Assembly (NCBI GenBank): GCA_017555905.1
Contig: JAFZFP010000021.1
Span: forward strand, 62,001-126,000
DNA: 64,000 nucleotides
Direction: 5' to 3'
Origin: Alistipes sp.
Lineage (GTDB): Bacteria > Bacteroidota > Bacteroidia > Bacteroidales > Rikenellaceae
Shown here piece by piece: positions 1-8,293 of this stretch; within the stretch, counting starts at the first letter, position 1; the number at the start of each line of letters is the position of its first letter. The notes beneath the pieces are model-generated. The model did not search any database. It was not told the DNA's origin and saw nothing but the letters and a program-made list of their open reading frames with translations. The position numbers and the translations under genes are program-made.

Positions 1-180
1 GGTATTGTGAATGGCACTATCGCCACCGAGGAGTCGGGTTGCGAGGGCTTTGGCTACGACCCTCTCTTTATCCCTGAGGGCAAGAGTGTCACCTTTGCCG
101 AGATGTCTGCCGAGGAGAAGAATGCTATCTCTCACCGAGGTAGGGCAGTCGAGGCGTTAGTAAAGATTATTAAAGCATAA
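1..180 (+). CDS. rdgB: RdgB/HAM1 non-canonical purine NTP pyrophosphatase, C-terminal part
   Basis: The frame is open from the window edge to a TAA at 178-180, giving the last 59 residues of a protein whose start lies outside. The segments [30 protein letters not shown] and the short C-terminal helix are the signature C-terminus of the RdgB/HAM1 family. These enzymes hydrolyse dITP, XTP and other deaminated purine nucleotides to monophosphates and so keep them out of nucleic acids. The SHRGRA segment is part of the nucleotide-recognition surface known for the family. A strong terminator follows at once, so this is the last gene of its transcript. Confidence 0.93.
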   Translation, partial: GIVNGTIATEESGCEGFGYDPLFIPEGKSVTFAEMSAEEKNAISHRGRAVEALVKIIKA

Positions 181-210
181 AAAAATAGAGCCGTTTGGCT
201 CTATTTTTTT
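181..210. terminator. Bidirectional intrinsic terminator between rdgB and the threonine aldolase gene
   Basis: A perfect 12-bp stem (181-192 with 197-208) closes a GTTT loop. It is flanked by A-rich sequence on the left and a T run on the right, so it gives a U tract on either strand. It ends rdgB (plus) and the converging minus-strand operon. Confidence 0.9.
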
Positions 211-213
211 TGT

Positions 214-1254
214 CTACTCTTTTGTCGAGGCGATTAATCTACACGCCTCCTCGACCTCCTCTTCGGTCGTTGCCCAACTTGTCACTAAACGAACAACGCT
301 ATACTCCTCACCTCGTGGGCCCCAGTAGTCGAACGACATATCATTGCGAAGACGATCTATGACGCTGTTCTTTAGACGGAAGAACTGCTGGTTGGTAGGT
401 GACTCTATGACTACCTCATACCCCGCCTCTCGCATAGCCTCACGTAGGCGTATGGCTAAGCGTACGGCATACTCTCCGATGCGGTCGTAGAGGCCATCGC
501 GGAATAACTCGCCAAACTGAATGCCGAGGAGTCTGCCCTTGGCTAAGAGCGCTCCGTGTTGCTTGACTAAAGGGAAGAGGTGCTTCAAGAGCGACCTATT
601 GCAGACCACCAAGGCCTCGCCAAAGAGTGTTCCACACTTAGTACCACCAATATAGAATACATCAGCCAAACGTGCAATGTCGCGTAGCGTGAAGTCGGCA
701 CCCTCACCCTTAAGACCATAGCCCATACGCGCACCATCTATATATAGAGGTATGTTGTGGCGGTGGCAGACCTCACTAAGGCTCTCAAGTTCGTTGAGTG
801 TGTAGAGTGTGCCATACTCCGTGGGTTGCGATATGTAGAGCATACCTGGCGCAACCATATGTTGGTAAGTCTCGTCGGCGTAGAACTCCTCGATATATTT
901 TGCTACATTCTCCTTACTCACCTTGCCAAAGGTGTGTGGTAGGGTTAGCACCTTATGTCCCGAAGCCTCTATCGCTCCCGACTCGTGAACGGCAATATGT
1001 CCGCTCTCGGCAGCCAAGACCCCTTCGTGGTGGGCGAGGATGCCATCTATGGCTGTGGCATTTGTCTGAGTGCCTCCAACCAAGAACATAACCTCGGCCT
1101 CAGGGGCATCACACACCTTGCGGATGAGAGCCTTGGCCTCGGCAGTGTATGGGTCGTTGCCATAGCCTGCGGTAAGTTCCCTATTGGTGCGAACCAGAGC
1201 ATCGAGAATCTCTTGGTGCGCACCTGCCATATAGTCTGAGTCGAAGCGTAGCAT
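214..1254 (-). CDS. ltaE: Low-specificity L-threonine aldolase family protein
   Basis: A 346-residue PLP-dependent fold-type I enzyme of the threonine aldolase/beta-eliminating lyase family. These enzymes cleave L-threonine or L-allo-threonine to glycine and acetaldehyde in the cytoplasm. Family features seen are the GGTQTNATA phosphate-binding segment (residues 60-68), the cofactor aspartate in IDGARMGYG (D173) and the Schiff-base lysine in YIGGTKCG (K206). Length is typical and no key residue is missing. It starts 10 bp after the pncB stop and is the last gene of the minus-strand operon ending at the terminator at 181-210. Exact substrate stereospecificity cannot be read from sequence. Confidence 0.9.
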   Translation of the reverse strand: MLRFDSDYMAGAHQEILDALVRTNRELTAGYGNDPYTAEAKALIRKVCDAPEAEVMFLVGGTQTNATAIDGILAHHEGVLAAESGHIAVHESGAIEASGHKVLTLPHTFGKVSKENVAKYIEEFYADETYQHMVAPGMLYISQPTEYGTLYTLNELESLSEVCHRHNIPLYIDGARMGYGLKGEGADFTLRDIARLADVFYIGGTKCGTLFGEALVVCNRSLLKHLFPLVKQHGALLAKGRLLGIQFGELFRDGLYDRIGEYAVRLAIRLREAMREAGYEVVIESPTNQQFFRLKNSVIDRLRNDMSFDYWGPRGEEYSVVRLVTSWATTEEEVEEACRLIASTKE

Positions 1255-1264
1255 AGCGACAGTG

Positions 1265-2440
1265 TTAGATATCCTTCTTTGACTGGTTGCGCAAGAGGTA
1301 GCGATATACCTTTACCTCCTCTGGATCGCCCATCTCCTTACCCTCGACATCAGAGAGTTTCACGCATAACTCCTTAGGTTTGCGCGAGTTAATCTGGCAA
1401 GAGGATAACTTCATTACGATATTGCACGAGGGGTGACCTGTGTCGCAGGTGAGGTTGGTGCCGATGCCAAACATACAGCGGATACGGCCCTCGCAAGCCC
1501 TCTTAATCTCTACGCACTTCTCGAAGTTTAGCGAGTCGCTAAAGACGATGCTCTTGGTCATTGGGTCGATACCTAACTCCTTGTATCGAGCGATAGCCAT
1601 ATCGATAAATGCTATTGGGTCGCCAGAGTCTTGACGCACACCGTCGAAGAGGCTGGCGTGCTTCTTCGAGAAGTTGTTGAAAAACACCTCCGAGCCGAAA
1701 CTATCCGTAAGGGCTGTGCCGAGGTAGCCATCGTAGACCTTTACCCAATCCTCCATTGTGAGGTAGTTGGCGTTACGTGGACCACCATTCACCGCAGCGA
1801 TGAACATAGGCAACTCGTGAGGATATGTACCTATCATCCTCATATCCAACTCCATAGCCAAGTGGCAGTTCGACGTGCCTGAGCAACCACAAGGGTTGTT
1901 CTTGAGGTGCTTCACCACCATACGCTGAACGTCGTACGAGAAGCGACGGCGTGTGCCGAAGTCCGAGAAGATGAGGTTGTGGTCGCGAGCGATCTGCTCC
2001 TTCTTCTCCAAGCGCTCAATCATCGCCTCAGCATCGTAACTATTGCGCAAGTGGAACAACTCCGATACCGTAGCAAGGATAGGAATCTCGTAGAGCGTAA
2101 CCTTGTACATAAAGTCCGTCACGTTGATCTGGAGGTGGCGCTCCTCGTCGAGCCATACGTTGATTTTTGAGGCGTCGAAGTGGAAGCCCTTGAGCCATTC
2201 GAAGTAGTTTTGTGGGATGTACTTGCAGTTGGTAATCATATATCTGAACTCGTCATCCGAGAGCGATATACGTTCCAAAGCCTTGAGTTCGGCCTTCAAA
2301 TCCTCCAAGAAGTCCTCGTCGAACTCCGTCTTGGCGCGGTCGTTAAAGGTGAACGTGCCGATAGCCTCTGGGTAGAGTTTAAAGTAGGCGTACGAAGTGG
2401 TAAACTTGTACAAGTCGGTGTCTAAGATAGAGCGTATCAT
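1265..2440 (-). CDS. pncB: Nicotinate phosphoribosyltransferase
   Basis: A 391-residue cytoplasmic enzyme of the Preiss-Handler NAD salvage pathway. It makes nicotinate mononucleotide from nicotinate and PRPP with ATP hydrolysis. The PncB signatures SDFGTRRRFS, GTYPHELPMF (with the histidine region phosphorylated in the family) and RQDSGDP are present, and the length matches the roughly 400-residue PncB class. Its neighbour cinA, 35 bp upstream, belongs to pyridine-nucleotide recycling (NMN deamidation), so the two genes make functional sense as an NAD salvage pair. No defect is seen. Confidence 0.95.
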   Translation of the reverse strand: MIRSILDTDLYKFTTSYAYFKLYPEAIGTFTFNDRAKTEFDEDFLEDLKAELKALERISLSDDEFRYMITNCKYIPQNYFEWLKGFHFDASKINVWLDEERHLQINVTDFMYKVTLYEIPILATVSELFHLRNSYDAEAMIERLEKKEQIARDHNLIFSDFGTRRRFSYDVQRMVVKHLKNNPCGCSGTSNCHLAMELDMRMIGTYPHELPMFIAAVNGGPRNANYLTMEDWVKVYDGYLGTALTDSFGSEVFFNNFSKKHASLFDGVRQDSGDPIAFIDMAIARYKELGIDPMTKSIVFSDSLNFEKCVEIKRACEGRIRCMFGIGTNLTCDTGHPSCNIVMKLSSCQINSRKPKELCVKLSDVEGKEMGDPEEVKVYRYLLRNQSKKDI

Positions 2441-2475
2441 ATCATCTATTTAGTTTGAAAGTTATAATTCGTCGG

Positions 2476-3726
2476 TTATTTGTCCCTTTTGCGCAATTCG
2501 TCGTATAGCATCTCTATAGCGTATGCCGAGGCGCGGTTTATTATCTGTGAGCGGTCGGTACCTGAGTTACGCATTACGGCACGACTTCCCGAAGGTGTTG
2601 CTATGGCCATCCATACCGTACCCACAGGCTTTTCGGCACTACCTCCCGCGGGGCCTGCAATGCCCGTTGTTGCTATGGCGTAGTCGGCCTTGGCCACGCG
2701 GCGTACACCCTCAGCCATCTGCAATGCCACACTCTCGCTCACGGCACCATAGCGCTCAATATCCTCGGGGCTTACCCCAAGCAGGTCGCACTTCGACTCG
2801 TTGGAGTAGGATACAACGCCCGCCATAAAGTATTGCGAGGCACCAGCCATAGCCGTAAATCGTGAGGCAATCGTGCCACCCGTGCAACTCTCTGCCACAG
2901 CGAGTTTTAGACCTCGCTCACAGAGTATGTCGTGAACGAGTTGTTCGACCGTAGCACCCTCAAAACCTACGATATTGTCGCCAATGAGGTTGTGAAGTAG
3001 GTCGAACTGGCGCTCTATCTCCCTCTCGGCGCTCTCGCGCTCGATGTCGTAGGCCGAAAGGCGCAGACGCACGATGTTTGGCGCAGGCAGGTAAGCCAAG
3101 TGCAGATAGTCGGGTAGGGCATCCTCCCAGGCCGATATGCGCTCGGCTAGGATAGATTCTGGGATGCCACGTGTGATAAGTGTTCGGTGAACAATGTCGT
3201 GTAGTTCGTATCGAGCCTTGAGGCGGGGGATAACGATGTCATCCATAAGGTGCTCCATCTCGAAGGGTACTCCAGGCAACGATACGAGTGCGCCACCCTT
3301 TGGAGTGTCGAACCACATACCTGGGGCTGTGCCGTGGGCATTGTGGAGGGTTGTGCAACACTCGGGGAGTAGGGCCTGCGAGCGGTTTAGTTCCGTGAAG
3401 GCGATACCTCGGCGAGCAAGTAGTTGAGAGATATGCTCTGCTTCGCGCTCGTCGTAGCGCATATCGCTGTTGAACATCTTGGCTAAGGTGAACTTCGTGA
3501 TGTCGTCTTTGGTAGGGCCGAGGCCTCCCGTAACGATTACGATGTCGTGCTTTGCGATAGCCTCGCTGAGCGTAGTGGTGATGGCTTCACCGCTGTCGCC
3601 AATCGATAGTTTCTCGGCTACGATGATACCTATGTTGTTGAGTTTGCGTGCTATAGATACGCTGTTGGTGTCCACAATCTGACCAATAAGTATCTCGTCG
3701 CCTATGGTTATTATAGATGCTTTCAT
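2476..3726 (-). CDS. cinA: CinA family nicotinamide-nucleotide amidohydrolase
   Basis: A 416-residue protein with the classic two-domain CinA layout. An N-terminal molybdopterin-binding-like (COG1058) domain covers roughly residues 1-170, with TIGDEILIGQIVDTNS and VTGGLGPTKDD. A C-terminal amidase domain covers about 255-410, with the conserved AESCTGG segment. Family members deamidate NMN to nicotinate mononucleotide, and some also have ADP-ribose pyrophosphatase activity in the N-terminal domain. The start lies 4 bp after the stop of the PyrD-like gene, so the two are translationally close. Which of the two activities is retained cannot be decided here. Confidence 0.93.
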   Translation of the reverse strand: MKASIITIGDEILIGQIVDTNSVSIARKLNNIGIIVAEKLSIGDSGEAITTTLSEAIAKHDIVIVTGGLGPTKDDITKFTLAKMFNSDMRYDEREAEHISQLLARRGIAFTELNRSQALLPECCTTLHNAHGTAPGMWFDTPKGGALVSLPGVPFEMEHLMDDIVIPRLKARYELHDIVHRTLITRGIPESILAERISAWEDALPDYLHLAYLPAPNIVRLRLSAYDIERESAEREIERQFDLLHNLIGDNIVGFEGATVEQLVHDILCERGLKLAVAESCTGGTIASRFTAMAGASQYFMAGVVSYSNESKCDLLGVSPEDIERYGAVSESVALQMAEGVRRVAKADYAIATTGIAGPAGGSAEKPVGTVWMAIATPSGSRAVMRNSGTDRSQIINRASAYAIEMLYDELRKRDK

Positions 3727-3730
3727 ATCT

Positions 3731-4762
3731 CTACTTCTCTCTATTTTCGCTCTCGACTACGGCACGTGAGGCCTTTTTAAGTAGTCTAAAGCCATTCTCT
3801 CTAAGGCCCGTGTTGAGTGCCACGAGCGATGCTCCCGCCTCCATCATACGCTCCACATCCTTGGGTTGCATCATACCTCCCGAGCCGATGATTGGGTAGT
3901 TGTGTTCCGAGCGCTCGGCGATGTAGCGCACCATCTCTATAGCACGCTCGGTGAGCATAGCACCTGTTATTGCTCCGCCATACTCTTGGCCCATCTTGAG
4001 CGAGCCAGCCACAGCCTCGATACCATCCAAAGGGGTCTCGATGAGGATGTCAATTACGGTATCCACCTCCTCCTGTGTTAGGTCGGGTGATATCTTGAGT
4101 AGGATAGGGCGGTAGTCGAGTTGTCCTCGGCGGAACTCGAAGAGGGGCTCTATGAGTTCGAGTATAGCATCACGTGAGCGTGGCTCAAACCTCTTCGACG
4201 AGGTGTTGCAACAGATGTTTACCACGAAGAAATCGACATACTGGTACATATTGCGGAATACGCGAAGGTACTCCTTAACCGTGTCTTCGATGTGTGAAGC
4301 GGTGAGGTGGCCGATGTTACAGCCGATGACAATATTTTGAGTATGCTTGTTGCGCTTACGTACATTTTGGAGGATATGCTCCAAGCCACGACTTGGGTAG
4401 CCTGAGTTGTCGATGAGTGAGTCTGCTGTGCGAATACGGCGCAGACGTGGGCGAGGTGTTCCGGGTTGTGGGCGTGGCACAACAGAGCCTATCTCTACGA
4501 ATCCGAAGCCCGACGAGGCGAGTTCCGTAAGTCTGTCGCCATTGGGGTCGAAGCCAGCGCCTACACCTATGGGGTTGCGGAAGTGAACACCGAAGACCTC
4601 GCGTTCGAGGCCCTCGGTTGCTGGGGCGTGACACACCTTTAGCCACCACTTTCCTGTGGGTAGTTTGCCCACAAAGCCCAGTAGCGACATACGCAGGTTG
4701 TGTGCTACCTCGGCAGGTAGCAACCAAAGGAGAATTTGAAACAATGAGCGTCTCATACCCAT
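3731..4762 (-). CDS. pyrD: PyrD-like FMN flavoprotein (class 2 dihydroorotate dehydrogenase family) with altered orotate site
   Basis: A 343-residue protein with the class 2 DHODH layout: a short N-terminal membrane-associating helix region (about 1-45) and a TIM barrel. The FMN scaffold is recognisable in NPIGVGAGFD, EIGSVVPRPQPG, LLKISPDLT and the IIGSGGM phosphate loop near the C-terminus. The residues that contact orotate in E. coli PyrD are nearly all replaced: the GFDK lysine is P73, the asparagine of LINR is D118, the NISSPNT motif reads NICCNTSS (catalytic Ser becomes C185, the second Asn becomes T187), and the ATNTT motif reads AVAGS. Only the first Asn (N182) remains. It leads the operon with cinA, pncB and ltaE from its own promoter. 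Database annotation would probably say quinone-dependent DHODH. I support the family, not the reaction. Confidence 0.8.
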   Translation of the reverse strand: MGMRRSLFQILLWLLPAEVAHNLRMSLLGFVGKLPTGKWWLKVCHAPATEGLEREVFGVHFRNPIGVGAGFDPNGDRLTELASSGFGFVEIGSVVPRPQPGTPRPRLRRIRTADSLIDNSGYPSRGLEHILQNVRKRNKHTQNIVIGCNIGHLTASHIEDTVKEYLRVFRNMYQYVDFFVVNICCNTSSKRFEPRSRDAILELIEPLFEFRRGQLDYRPILLKISPDLTQEEVDTVIDILIETPLDGIEAVAGSLKMGQEYGGAITGAMLTERAIEMVRYIAERSEHNYPIIGSGGMMQPKDVERMMEAGASLVALNTGLRENGFRLLKKASRAVVESENREK

Positions 4763-4782
4763 CTACTTAGAAAAATATTATA

Positions 4783-4812
4783 CAAATATACAAAATCTTT
4801 CTATATGGTCAA
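4783..4812 (-). promoter_or_regulatory. Bacteroidota-type promoter of the pyrD-like/cinA/pncB/ltaE operon
   Basis: On the minus strand a TATATTTG -7 element (4783-4790) lies 19 bp from a TTG -33 element (4810-4812). The predicted start point is about 14 nt before the ATG, giving a very short leader. Confidence 0.7.
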
Positions 4813-4824
4813 TACTATTTTTAG

Positions 4825-4861
4825 CAAAAATAGCGGTTAGTGCAAAAATCACACTAACCGC
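4825..4861 (-). terminator. Terminator of the TonB receptor/head-GIN operon
   Basis: A perfect 10-bp stem GCGGTTAGTG/CACTAACCGC (4833-4842 with 4852-4861) is followed on the minus strand by a U-rich tail (4825-4831). It sits 34 bp downstream of the head-GIN gene. Confidence 0.85.
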
Positions 4862-4894
4862 CAGAGGTTGTAGTATAATGGTCTTGGGGATATA

Positions 4895-5554
4895 TTAGTC
4901 GTTGCGACTAACCGATGCGCCACCCGAGGTGTTGATGTCGGTGTTGGTGGGGTTGCCTGTGTAGTAGATATCGGCACCGCCCGAAGCGTTGATGGTTAGC
5001 GAGTTGGTGGCGTGAACGCCTGCATCTGCTCCGCCCGATATGCTAACCTCCACACACTCGGCTATAAGTTCTTCAAGGTCGAGGTCGGCACCACCAGAAG
5101 CGGCTACGGTGAGTTGTTTGCAGTGGCCCGAGATCTCGATGTCTGCACCGCCCGAGGTGGCGATTACAAGGCTCTCGGCATTGCAGTTGTCCCACTCGAA
5201 GTCGCTACCGCCCGAAGTGGCAATGACGCTGTAGTCGTAGTGTGGTATGCGTACCTCCAAGGTCTCGGCACGTAGGTCGTATGACTTTTGACGAATGTTG
5301 AGGGTGCCATCCTCGACACAGATATCGAGAATGTCGAAGATGTCGGTATGGGTCTTTACGCGTATCTCGCCCTCAGGGAGGGTGCTATCGACGATGACAT
5401 CTGCTCCGCCCTGAATGGCTAATGCCACGGGGGTCTCGGTGATGGTGATTGTGCGCTCCTCGACTTCGCCCACTGCAGGTTTGTTTACAATGATGCAAGA
5501 TGCGAGGCCGAAGGCCAATGTTGTGACTGAAAGAAGTGATGCTAAGTGTCTCAT
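4895..5554 (-). CDS. Head-GIN (DUF2807) domain lipoprotein
   Basis: A 219-residue exported lipoprotein: the signal peptide ends in the lipobox LASC with the lipidated cysteine at residue 20. The rest is a right-handed beta-helix-like head-GIN/DUF2807 domain. It shows regularly spaced SGGAD or SGGS turns (about seven copies from the middle to the C-terminus) separated by 18-22 residue strands, as expected for stacked beta-helix coils. The family is abundant in Bacteroidota and often called a putative auto-transporter adhesin, but its function is unknown. It begins 30 bp after the stop of the TonB receptor and shares its terminator, so the two are co-transcribed and both fall under the GntR operator upstream of the receptor. 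Confidence 0.88.
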   Translation of the reverse strand: MRHLASLLSVTTLAFGLASCIIVNKPAVGEVEERTITITETPVALAIQGGADVIVDSTLPEGEIRVKTHTDIFDILDICVEDGTLNIRQKSYDLRAETLEVRIPHYDYSVIATSGGSDFEWDNCNAESLVIATSGGADIEISGHCKQLTVAASGGADLDLEELIAECVEVSISGGADAGVHATNSLTINASGGADIYYTGNPTNTDINTSGGASVSRND

Positions 5555-5584
5555 AATATTTTAGTTTTGGTTGTTTTGGTGTTG

Positions 5585-7984
5585 TTATTGTCCGTTGCCA
5601 GAGCCGATACGACCTAAGTCATCTGCCGAGCCACTCTCGACACTCTTAGCACGGAACTGCTTACCAGAGTTGAAGTTGTACGATATCTGGAATCGCAATG
5701 AGGGGCGTTGCCAAGGCTGGTCGATAACCATCGTGCGCCTAAACGTAGCCTCCTCGATGGTTATGGTGTGCCTCATCGGGATAATGTTCTGAACGCCAAG
5801 GCTGAGGGTCAATTTATTCTCCAAGAGGCGCTTCTTAAGCGTGATGCTCATATTTCCCATATCGCTCATCGTGGTATTTCCTGCCGTCATACCGTGCATA
5901 TAGTTTCCGCTGGCCTCGATGAAGAAGTTCTTGGGTAGGGTGAAGGACATCTGGGCGTTGGCAAAGCACATAAAGTTGCGACGTATAGGCTCGTCGGGGT
6001 AGATGCGCTGACCCATATACATACCCGTAAAGTTTACGTTTGCCGACCACCACTTCGTAATCTGGAATGGTAGGTTTACCGAGGCGAAGAAGTTGTTGAG
6101 CGTAGGGTAGTTTATCGTCTGTAGGATGAGTAATTCGGGGTTTTTCTCGTCTACGAGAGTGGTCTGCTGTATGGCATTCTCCTTTATCGACATACCGAGG
6201 GTGATGGAGTATTTATATTTGAGTACCGCAGTCACCGATACAGAGTTGTCGTACGAGGGCTTTAGGTTGGGGTTACCACGCTGTATCATATACTCCGAAA
6301 TCTTGGTCTCGTTGGGTGAAAGGGCCCAGAACGAGGGTCGAGATATGGTGCGGGCAAACTGTGCTACGAGTGAGTACGAGCCATCCTTAGTAAGCGAGTA
6401 CGAGACGTTGGCATTTGGGAAGATGTCGAAGTAGTCCTGCTTCACTAAGCCATCTGCCGAGCGGAAGTTGGTGTACTCGCCACGGAGGCCTCCCACCAAA
6501 CTCCAGCGACCGAGACGTGCAGAGGCGATGAGGTAGCCAGCGCCGATATTTTCGGTGTAGCCGATGTCGTAGCTGTTGTCGCTATTGAGCAACCACGCCC
6601 CCTCCTTGAGGTATTCGTAGAGGCCCTTATTCTCGTTGGTGTTGTTGGTGTACTTCACACCCGCCTTGAGGCTTACCTTATCCGATAATATCTTCTCCAA
6701 CGCCACTGTTGCTGTGCCGAGCTGGTAGAGGCTACGGGTGTTGTCGCGATAGGTTGAGTCGCGCACAATCGTTGGTAGGGCGATGTCGAATGTGGTGTCG
6801 TAGTAGGAGTTGTCGTTTGGCGACATTGAACGAGTGTAGTCGCCAATGAGTTTTATAGTCGAGCCCTTGTCGTCGAGTTTGTAGATGTAGTTGAGCGTGG
6901 CGGTGAGCATATTGCTGTTGTAGTTGTTGAGGTAGTTGCCCTCGCTACGTGTGGTTATGCTTTGGGCCGAGTGCTCGGTCCAGGTGTCGGTGTTAGTATT
7001 GCCGCCCCAGTGGTTGAACTGCACCTCGCCACCTATGGAGTGTTTGTCGGTGATGTCGTAGACTACGCCCACATTACCTCCAGCCCATAGGGATTTGCTG
7101 CCTACCTCGGATGCTGCATCTATGACGGTGCTTGAGGTGTAGTCGGTATGCTCCGAGGTCCCGGTGATGTCGCCATTAACACCTGTCCAAAGGCGACCGT
7201 AGGCATTCACTTTGCCCTTATTGTAGTTGAGCGAGAGCGAGGGTGCTACTGAGTAGAGTCCCTTGGTGCCGCTGGCTGATAGTGAGGCTGAGCCCATTAG
7301 GCCTGAGTCGATACGCTTCTTGGTGGTGATTTTGATGATACCGCCCGACGATGATGCGTCGTAGTCGGCACCCGACTGAGGGACTACCTCGATGCGCTGA
7401 ATCTCCTCGGCGCGTAGGGAGCGTAGGTATGCTATAAGTTGCTCATCCTCCATCTTGACCTCTCTGTCGTTGAGGTATATCTTCGAGCCCGACGAGCCAT
7501 TTATCGAGATCTTGTCGTCCTGAATCCAGACACCTGGGGCGCTCTTTAGAAGTTCCTCGCCATCCTTACCCATAGCGATAGGGGAGTTGGCCACGTCTAC
7601 CACGAAGCGGTCGGCCTCGCGACGTATGAGCTGAGCTGTAACCACCACCTCGTCGATGTTTGCGCTATCCTCCTCAAGGAGTATGTTGCCGAGCGAGAGA
7701 TTCTCCTCAAGAGAGATTCCCTTGGAGATGCTCTTGTAGCCGATATAACTTACGTGGAGTTCGTAGGAGCCTGCGGTTGCCGAGAGCGAGAAGTTGCCCT
7801 CGCCATCTGTCACACCTCCTGTTACCTGTACTCCCTTGTTGAGGAGTACGACTGTGGCATAAGGAATTTGCTGTGTTTGGCTGTCTACAACGCGACCACT
7901 AATGGTGAACTTCTGTGCCGAAGCGAAACCGCTACATAGCATCGCCATTAGGATAGCAACGAGTGTTGAAGTAAGTCGTCTCAT
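5585..7984 (-). CDS. TonB-dependent outer membrane receptor with carboxypeptidase-regulatory-like N-terminal domain
   Basis: A 799-residue outer membrane protein. The signal peptide ends near residue 23 (GFASAQ). It is followed by a CarboxypepD_reg-like domain (about 25-110; ISGRVVDSQTQQIPYATVVLLNKG), a plug domain (about 120-230; SANIDEVVVTAQ, NGSSGSKIYLNDREV) and a large beta-barrel of the OMP_b-brl_3 type ending in an aromatic-rich strand. Such proteins import or sense ligands at the outer membrane. There is no SusD partner next to it, so it is not a classic polysaccharide locus. It is divergent from an ABC/GntR operon and shares a matched operator with it, which suggests regulated expression under envelope or antimicrobial stress. 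The ligand is unknown. Confidence 0.88.
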   Translation of the reverse strand: MRRLTSTLVAILMAMLCSGFASAQKFTISGRVVDSQTQQIPYATVVLLNKGVQVTGGVTDGEGNFSLSATAGSYELHVSYIGYKSISKGISLEENLSLGNILLEEDSANIDEVVVTAQLIRREADRFVVDVANSPIAMGKDGEELLKSAPGVWIQDDKISINGSSGSKIYLNDREVKMEDEQLIAYLRSLRAEEIQRIEVVPQSGADYDASSSGGIIKITTKKRIDSGLMGSASLSASGTKGLYSVAPSLSLNYNKGKVNAYGRLWTGVNGDITGTSEHTDYTSSTVIDAASEVGSKSLWAGGNVGVVYDITDKHSIGGEVQFNHWGGNTNTDTWTEHSAQSITTRSEGNYLNNYNSNMLTATLNYIYKLDDKGSTIKLIGDYTRSMSPNDNSYYDTTFDIALPTIVRDSTYRDNTRSLYQLGTATVALEKILSDKVSLKAGVKYTNNTNENKGLYEYLKEGAWLLNSDNSYDIGYTENIGAGYLIASARLGRWSLVGGLRGEYTNFRSADGLVKQDYFDIFPNANVSYSLTKDGSYSLVAQFARTISRPSFWALSPNETKISEYMIQRGNPNLKPSYDNSVSVTAVLKYKYSITLGMSIKENAIQQTTLVDEKNPELLILQTINYPTLNNFFASVNLPFQITKWWSANVNFTGMYMGQRIYPDEPIRRNFMCFANAQMSFTLPKNFFIEASGNYMHGMTAGNTTMSDMGNMSITLKKRLLENKLTLSLGVQNIIPMRHTITIEEATFRRTMVIDQPWQRPSLRFQISYNFNSGKQFRAKSVESGSADDLGRIGSGNGQ

Positions 7985-8063
7985 ATCTTTGATGTTGTTA
8001 ATTTATAAACGCTTTAGGCTTGCTTTTTATTGTTAGTTGTATGTGATTTTATGGGTTTGCCAT

Positions 8064-8087
8064 AGTGTACTACACAACTAATACACT
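8064..8087. promoter_or_regulatory. Predicted GntR/YtrA-type operator O1 at the TonB receptor promoter
   Basis: Inverted repeat AGTGTACTA - 6 bp - TAATACACT (9-bp arms, one mismatch), lying directly downstream of the receptor's -7 box and so covering its start point. Read on the minus strand it matches operator O2 in arms, spacing and position relative to the -7 box. The presumed ligand is the GntR regulator at 9843-10190. Confidence 0.8.
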
Positions 8088-8088
8088 G

Positions 8089-8120
8089 CAAATATAAACT
8101 CTATATTTTATACTACCAAA
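8089..8120 (-). promoter_or_regulatory. Promoter of the TonB receptor/head-GIN operon
   Basis: On the minus strand, -7 element TATATTTG (8089-8096) lies 20 bp from a TTTG -33 element (8117-8120). The -7 box abuts operator O1, as expected for repression by blocking RNA polymerase. Confidence 0.75.
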
Positions 8121-8208
8121 TTTTCGAGTAGGATTTTTTGAAAAAAATTAATACATATATTATATAAATCATAGAGTGGGGATTTTTTGAAAAAAAGAGT
8201 GAAAAATA

Positions 8209-8239
8209 TTTGGAGATTAAAAAAATGGCTGTATCTTTG
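8209..8239 (+). promoter_or_regulatory. Promoter of the ABC transporter/GntR operon
   Basis: A TTTG -33 element (8209-8212), 19-bp spacer and TATCTTTG -7 element (8232-8239) match the Bacteroidota sigma-ABfr consensus. The -7 box is directly followed by operator O2. Confidence 0.8.
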
Positions 8240-8240
8240 C

Positions 8241-8263
8241 AGTGTATTAGTTGAGTAATACAC
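8241..8263. promoter_or_regulatory. Predicted GntR/YtrA-type operator O2 at the ABC operon promoter
   Basis: Perfect 8-bp inverted repeat GTGTATTA - 6 bp - TAATACAC (8242-8249 and 8256-8263), preceded by the A at 8241 that it shares with O1. It starts two bases after the -7 box and therefore covers the start point. Autoregulation by the last gene of the operon is expected. Confidence 0.82.
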
Positions 8264-8293
8264 GATATGCGATAAGTTAAACCTTAAAATAAT

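Larger units (their letters stand above)
7985..8293. promoter_or_regulatory. Divergent regulatory region between the TonB receptor and the ABC operon
   Basis: This 309-bp gap holds two promoters pointing outward and two near-identical inverted-repeat operators, one at each predicted start point (listed separately). The middle (about 8120-8210) is very AT-rich with runs of A and T and contains no gene. Confidence 0.85.
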
